A stretch of 64,000 nucleotides of DNA, taken from NCBI GenBank assembly GCA_003254925.1, contig QANZ01009716.1, forward strand, positions 62,001 to 126,000, in the 5' to 3' direction. A program made the translations under genes and the position numbers. Within the stretch, counting starts at the first letter, position 1. Every line of letters begins with the position of its first letter. This DNA is from Chamaecrista fasciculata (Eukaryota > Streptophyta > Magnoliopsida > Fabales > Fabaceae). Below, piece by piece: positions 59,788-64,000 of this stretch. The notes beneath the pieces are model-generated. The model was not told the origin of the DNA and searched no databases. It worked only from the letters and a program-made list of their open reading frames with translations.

Positions 59788-62700
59788 TCACCTAGTACTG
59801 CCCACGCCAATCAAGTCCTGACAATGTCGGAACTTGGTCACCGGGATCGCCTTGGTCATCATATCTGCTGGATTTTCATGTGTAGATACCTTCTTCACAC
59901 TAACAACCCCCTGTGATACGATGTCTCGAACAAAGTGATGTCTGACGTCTATATGCTTCGTCCTTTCATGGTACATCTGGTTCTTCGTAAGGTGAATGGC
60001 ACTCTGACTATCACAGTACACTGATGTACTCTCCTGAGTCAAACCAAGATCGCCCACTAAACCCCGTAGCCATATCGCCTCCTTCACAGCCTCTGTGATT
60101 GCCATGTACTCCGCCTCCGTAGTCGACAATGCAACAACATGTTGCAAGGTCGCCTTCCAGCTAATACAACTCCCACAGAATGTGAAGACATATCCCGTCA
60201 ACGATCGCCTTTTATCCAGATCCCCCGCGTAGTCTGAATCCACATAGCCAACTACTGATCGCCTTGAAGGCGATCGCTCCAAGCTAGCTCTGTCGAAGGT
60301 CAGTCCAACCTCCGTCGTACCCTTCAGATACCTCAACAACCATTTCACTGCTCGCCAATGCTCTTCCCCTGGGTTCGCCATATACCTGCTCACTACACTG
60401 ACTGCATGTGAAATATCTGGGCGAGTGCAAACCATGGCGTACATAACACTGCCCACAGCATTTGAGTATGGAACCTTTGACATCTGCTCCTTCTCCTCTG
60501 CTGACTTCGGCGAAAGATCCGATGATAGCCTGAAATGAGAGGCAAATGGGACAGAGACAGGCTTGGCGGTCGCCATGTTGAACCTGTGTAACACCTTTTC
60601 AATATATGACCGCTGTGAGAGCACTGTCTTCCCAACACGTCTATCACGTGTTATTTCCATCCCGAGTATCTTCCTCGCCCCTCCAAGATCCTTCATATCA
60701 AACTCCTTGCCGAGCTGCTTCTTTAACTTGTTGACAGCCGACATGCTCTTAGCAGCAATAAGCATGTCATCAACATACAACAGCAAATAAACCGAATCCT
60801 CGCCAAGCTTTCCATGATACACACAACTATCATAGGCGCTCCTCGTGAAGCCATTATGAACCATGAATGCATCAAACCGCTTGTACCATTGCCTGGGCGA
60901 CTGCTTCAGTCCATACAAAGATTTCTTCAGTAAACAAACTTGGTCCTCCTTACCGGGTACTACAAAACCCTCTGGCTGACTCATGTAGATTTCCTCCTCC
61001 AACTCGCCATGCAAGAAAGCCGTTTTCACGTCTAATTGCTCCAGCTCATAGTTCAGAAGAGTAACCAAGGCAAGCAATGCCCTGATGGAACTATGCTTCA
61101 CCACAGGAGAGAACACCTCGTTGTAATCGATCCCTTCCCTCTGTGTAAAACCCTTTGCCACCAGCCTTGCCTTAAATCTAGGCGGTTCAACCCCTGGATT
61201 TCCTTCCTTTTTCTTAAAGACCCACTTGCAACCTACTAACTTCTTCCCCTTTGGCAATGGGGCTAACGCCCACGTCTGATTCTTGTGAAGAGATTCAATC
61301 TCTTCCCCCATAGCACCGATCCACTCATCTGCTTCTGAACCTGAAATAGCCTCATTGAAGCTACTTGGCTCATCTACATCGATTATCTCTGCAACTGATA
61401 AGGCGAACTCCACCAGATTGGCATACCCTACAAGGTTGCCATCAACAACGTTCGCATATCTCTGTGGCAGCTTAGACTGTCTCCTCTGCCTCCCTGCTGC
61501 AATGCTATAGCCTTGTTGCTGTTCCTGTGCCTCTGAGACCTCAGTGTTATGAGAAAGATCTCGCACCTGCTCCTCTTCAGTGGTACTGGGCTGGGCGGTC
61601 GGAGCGTTATCAAGTACTAGCTCCATTTGGTTCCCCACACCGTGATCTATCTTGGCTATCGCCTTTTCCTCTTGCTTGTCCAACGAAGCAAACTCATTGA
61701 AAGTTACATCCCTGCTGATCATTAGCCCTGGAGACTTAGGATCTGTGCACCACAACCTGTATCCTTTAACTCCAGCCTCATATCCTAGAAATATGCATTT
61801 TCTTGCCCTCGGCTCAAGCTTGCCATCCTTCACATGAGCATATGCAGGGCACCCAAACACTCTCAAGTGCTTGTAACCAGCAGGCGAACCGGACCATACC
61901 TCAAGAGGAGTTTTGTTCCCGATTGCCATGGATGGCGATCTATTAACCAAATAACACGCAGTACAGATCGCCTCAGCCCAAAAGTCCTTGCTCACACCAG
62001 CATGTGAGAGCATGCTCCGTGCTCTGTCACAGAGCGTCCTGTTCATTCGTTCTGCAACCCCATTCTGTTGCGGCGTTCCTGTGCATGTGCGGTGTCTCAC
62101 AATGCCTTCCTTGCTGCAGAACTCATTGAACTCCTTGTTGCAGTACTCCAACCCATTATCAGTCCTAAGGCACTTCACTTTCCTCTCGGTTTGCTTCTCA
62201 ACCATTGCCTTCCACTTGATAAATGTTGGAAACGCCTCATCCTTCGACTTAAGTATGTACACCCATACCATTCTGGAATAATCATCAATCAGTGTCATGT
62301 AAAACCGGCCGCCGCTCTTAGAAAGAACCCTGTTGGGACCCCATAGGTCGGAATGGATGTAATCCAACCTATCCTTGGTCGTGTGCACTCCCTCCTTGCT
62401 GAACTTTACTCTCGTCTGCTTTCCAAACACACAGTGTTCACAGAATTTCAAGGGATGCCCCTTGTACCCATCCAGTAAGTTCTGCTTCTTTAGAAGTGTC
62501 AGTCCCTTGTCACTCATGTGACCGAGCCTCAAATGCCATAACTGACTCTGATTATGATCTCGCCTTGAGGTGCATGTCTCGCCACTGTCCGAGGTGCTAT
62601 CCTCACTTGCTCCAGAATCATCACTCGCCTCAGTGTTCGCTGAGGCAACAGCCGCCTCACCCATAATCACAGTCCCCTGAAGATAATATAGTCGGGCGCT

Positions 62701-63390
62701 CAGCTTCCCCTTCATCAGTGTCATCGAGCCCTTTCCAACTTTAAGAGTTCCACCTTCGGCGTGGACCTTGTAACCTTGATCATCTAAGGTTGATAAGGAA
62801 ATGAGATTTCTCTTCATCTGAGGAACATGCCAACACTCCATACTTCTCACGACCCCGTCGAACATCTTGATTTTGATGTGACCGATCCCCTCTATCGCCA
62901 ACGAAATATTATTTCCGAGATAGACCGTTCCACGCATCTGGTTATACGAAGAAAACCATCTCCTGTGTGGACTCATGTGAAACGTCGCACCACTATCAAG
63001 AATCCAAGAGTTTGGTCCATGTTGTACACCCACAGACCACACCTCTCCCATACATTCGCCATTGTCAGAAGTACCACAAGTATCAACAACATTCGCTGAA
63101 TTTTCTTCATGCGACTTCCCCTTCTTCCCTTTCAACTTTGGACAATCCTTCTTAAAGTGACCCTGCTCACCACACTTGAAGCAACTTGCTTTCTTCGCCT
63201 TTGACTTAGACTTTGACCTCGATCGCCCTTTGGACTTACGTGAGTCCTTCCCCTGTGCTCTTCCCCTTGTCACCAATCCCTCGCCCTCTGCTCGATCGCC
63301 TGGAAGGTGCTTCTTCAACTCCTTTGACTTTAACGCACTGCTAATGTCATCCAGTGAGATATTGTCCCTCCCATATAGCATCGAATCCAC
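59788..63390 (-). CDS. Copia gag-pol polyprotein, N-terminally truncated but otherwise open
   Basis: About 1200 codons without a stop. The frame is open from about 63411; the first ATG is at 63381. Domains in order: C-terminal gag with an Arg/Lys/Ser-rich stretch and a CCHC zinc knuckle (residues 70-83); aspartic protease DSGAT near 132; GAG-pre-integrase [10 protein letters not shown]; integrase core with [15 protein letters not shown] and [14 protein letters not shown]; reverse transcriptase with [17 protein letters not shown] and YVDDMLI; RNase H with DSDYAGD and [13 protein letters not shown]. The catalytic residues I can see look intact, suggesting a relatively young insertion. Missing are the gag N-terminal half and a normal start codon context, so it is unlikely to be expressed as a functional polyprotein. 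Overlapping frames on the other strand are shadows. Confidence 0.92.
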   Translation of the reverse strand: MDSMLYGRDNISLDDISSALKSKELKKHLPGDRAEGEGLVTRGRAQGKDSRKSKGRSRSKSKSKAKKASCFKCGEQGHFKKDCPKLKGKKGKSHEENSANVVDTCGTSDNGECMGEVWSVGVQHGPNSWILDSGATFHMSPHRRWFSSYNQMRGTVYLGNNISLAIEGIGHIKIKMFDGVVRSMECWHVPQMKRNLISLSTLDDQGYKVHAEGGTLKVGKGSMTLMKGKLSARLYYLQGTVIMGEAAVASANTEASDDSGASEDSTSDSGETCTSRRDHNQSQLWHLRLGHMSDKGLTLLKKQNLLDGYKGHPLKFCEHCVFGKQTRVKFSKEGVHTTKDRLDYIHSDLWGPNRVLSKSGGRFYMTLIDDYSRMVWVYILKSKDEAFPTFIKWKAMVEKQTERKVKCLRTDNGLEYCNKEFNEFCSKEGIVRHRTCTGTPQQNGVAERMNRTLCDRARSMLSHAGVSKDFWAEAICTACYLVNRSPSMAIGNKTPLEVWSGSPAGYKHLRVFGCPAYAHVKDGKLEPRARKCIFLGYEAGVKGYRLWCTDPKSPGLMISRDVTFNEFASLDKQEEKAIAKIDHGVGNQMELVLDNAPTAQPSTTEEEQVRDLSHNTEVSEAQEQQQGYSIAAGRQRRQSKLPQRYANVVDGNLVGYANLVEFALSVAEIIDVDEPSSFNEAISGSEADEWIGAMGEEIESLHKNQTWALAPLPKGKKLVGCKWVFKKKEGNPGVEPPRFKARLVAKGFTQREGIDYNEVFSPVVKHSSIRALLALVTLLNYELEQLDVKTAFLHGELEEEIYMSQPEGFVVPGKEDQVCLLKKSLYGLKQSPRQWYKRFDAFMVHNGFTRSAYDSCVYHGKLGEDSVYLLLYVDDMLIAAKSMSAVNKLKKQLGKEFDMKDLGGARKILGMEITRDRRVGKTVLSQRSYIEKVLHRFNMATAKPVSVPFASHFRLSSDLSPKSAEEKEQMSKVPYSNAVGSVMYAMVCTRPDISHAVSVVSRYMANPGEEHWRAVKWLLRYLKGTTEVGLTFDRASLERSPSRRSVVGYVDSDYAGDLDKRRSLTGYVFTFCGSCISWKATLQHVVALSTTEAEYMAITEAVKEAIWLRGLVGDLGLTQESTSVYCDSQSAIHLTKNQMYHERTKHIDVRHHFVRDIVSQGVVSVKKVSTHENPADMMTKAIPVTKFRHCQDLIGVGSTR

Positions 63391-63411
63391 AAAAGTCTCC
63401 CATATTGCTTC

Positions 63412-64000
63412 AATTTCTTATTTTCTGGTATACATCTTCATTAATTAATTACACAGTTAATCATTTTAATTTCATAAATTTGAAAATAATTACTTTTAGA
63501 AAGTACAGATTCAATTTGGGTAGTTTCTTCGTTTAAAAATATATTAATTAACTGGTTGTTTACTTAAGAACAGTGGTTGCTAGCCTCATCTAACCTATAT
63601 ATTTATGTCATTTAATTTCTTCATTATCTTTTTTTCTCAAAAATTCAATATTCTCTCCTAACTATTCCATATATATATATTGTACTGTGTATATTTGGAC
63701 AAAGGGGCACGTGGATTGGCTGGCGAATGATTTAAATAAGGGAAGATTGGATTATTTTTACTTATTGCTCGTGGGAATTGGTATAGTGAACCTTGGGTTC
63801 TTTATGTATGTGGCGAGGAAGTATAGGTATAGGGAGAATTTATTTGGAGGTTAAATATGATAGAGATGGGAACCAAATCCCTTGAATTTTCTTCCTTGGA
63901 ATTGTTTGTGAAATTCCATTATTCCCAACCCGTCGTTCAATATAATGAACTATGTTGCATCACATCATCATTTGTACAATAAATTATACTTATCTTATTT
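63412..64000. other. Intergenic, nothing recognised
   Basis: AT-rich sequence abutting the truncated Copia element. No 5' LTR, coding sequence or repeat with clear ends. Confidence 0.45.

Larger units (their letters stand above)
59295..63411 (-). mobile_element. Ty1/Copia LTR retrotransposon, 5'-truncated
   Basis: Order on the minus strand: partial gag, protease, integrase, reverse transcriptase, RNase H, polypurine tract, 3' LTR. Integrase before reverse transcriptase is the Copia arrangement. The 5' LTR, primer-binding site and N-terminal gag are missing; homology starts abruptly near 63411, next to unrelated AT-rich DNA. The element is noticeably more GC-rich than its surroundings. Confidence 0.9.

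Noticed and set aside
61988..62346. Plus-strand ORFs across the Copia element
   Set aside because: Shadows of the GC-richer pol frame on the opposite strand.
1..64000. CRISPR arrays, operons, ribosome binding sites and rRNA genes
   Set aside because: None present; this is plant nuclear DNA with spliced genes.

Overview
This is an AT-rich stretch of nuclear DNA from a flowering plant. The genes are split by GT-AG introns, there is a chloroplast-targeted photosystem protein, an RNA polymerase III subunit, an LRR receptor kinase and P-type PPR proteins, and the spaces between genes are full of MITEs, SINEs, solo LTRs and a Copia element. A eudicot is clear. A legume is my guess from the style of the repeats and proteins, and is not proven. 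There are no bacterial features, CRISPR arrays, rRNA genes or functional tRNA genes.

Layout, left to right: (1) 1-1.8 kb, degenerate repeats. (2) About 1.85-8.4 kb (+), choline kinase with a 5'-UTR intron and a possible alternative 3' end. (3) 9.4-10.16 kb, a non-autonomous hAT-like element, followed at 10.28-12.22 kb by a Pack-MULE-like element whose ~435-bp inverted repeats enclose a decayed piece of an OTP70-like PPR gene. (4) 13.5-17.3 kb (-), a class XI LRR receptor kinase close to the RGF/GLV-peptide receptors. (5) 19.3-22.4 kb (+), MPH1, a thylakoid protein that protects photosystem II. (6) 22.8-24 kb, a solo LTR and a tRNA-derived SINE. (7) 25.66-42.54 kb (+), NRPC2, the second-largest subunit of RNA polymerase III. 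I traced 36 exons; a stretch of about 80 codons is missing at a single N (31049). Its introns hold at least three solo LTRs with 5-bp target duplications, an Au-like SINE and a MITE. (8) 43.2-45.3 kb, three MULE-type foldback elements; the last ends 119 bp before the next start codon. (9) 45.4-48.4 kb (+), a mitochondrial-type PPR protein like Arabidopsis PPR596. (10) 49.1-52.4 kb (-), a cytochrome P450 of the CYP716/CYP85-clan type. (11) 53-59 kb, MITE and hAT-like repeats and a 539-bp assembly gap. (12) 59.3-63.4 kb (-), a Ty1/Copia retrotransposon with an intact 3' LTR and an open pol frame but a truncated 5' end.

The six genes are housekeeping or specialised plant genes with no obvious shared pathway: phosphatidylcholine synthesis, peptide perception, PSII protection, tRNA/5S transcription, organelle RNA metabolism, and probable triterpenoid-type oxidation. 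The distinctive content is in the mobile DNA: the gene-capturing MULE, several foldback elements whose target duplications can still be read, and the MULE beside the PPR promoter. All exon boundaries were read by eye from splice signals and reading frame, and all homology statements come from remembered family sequence, not from searches.
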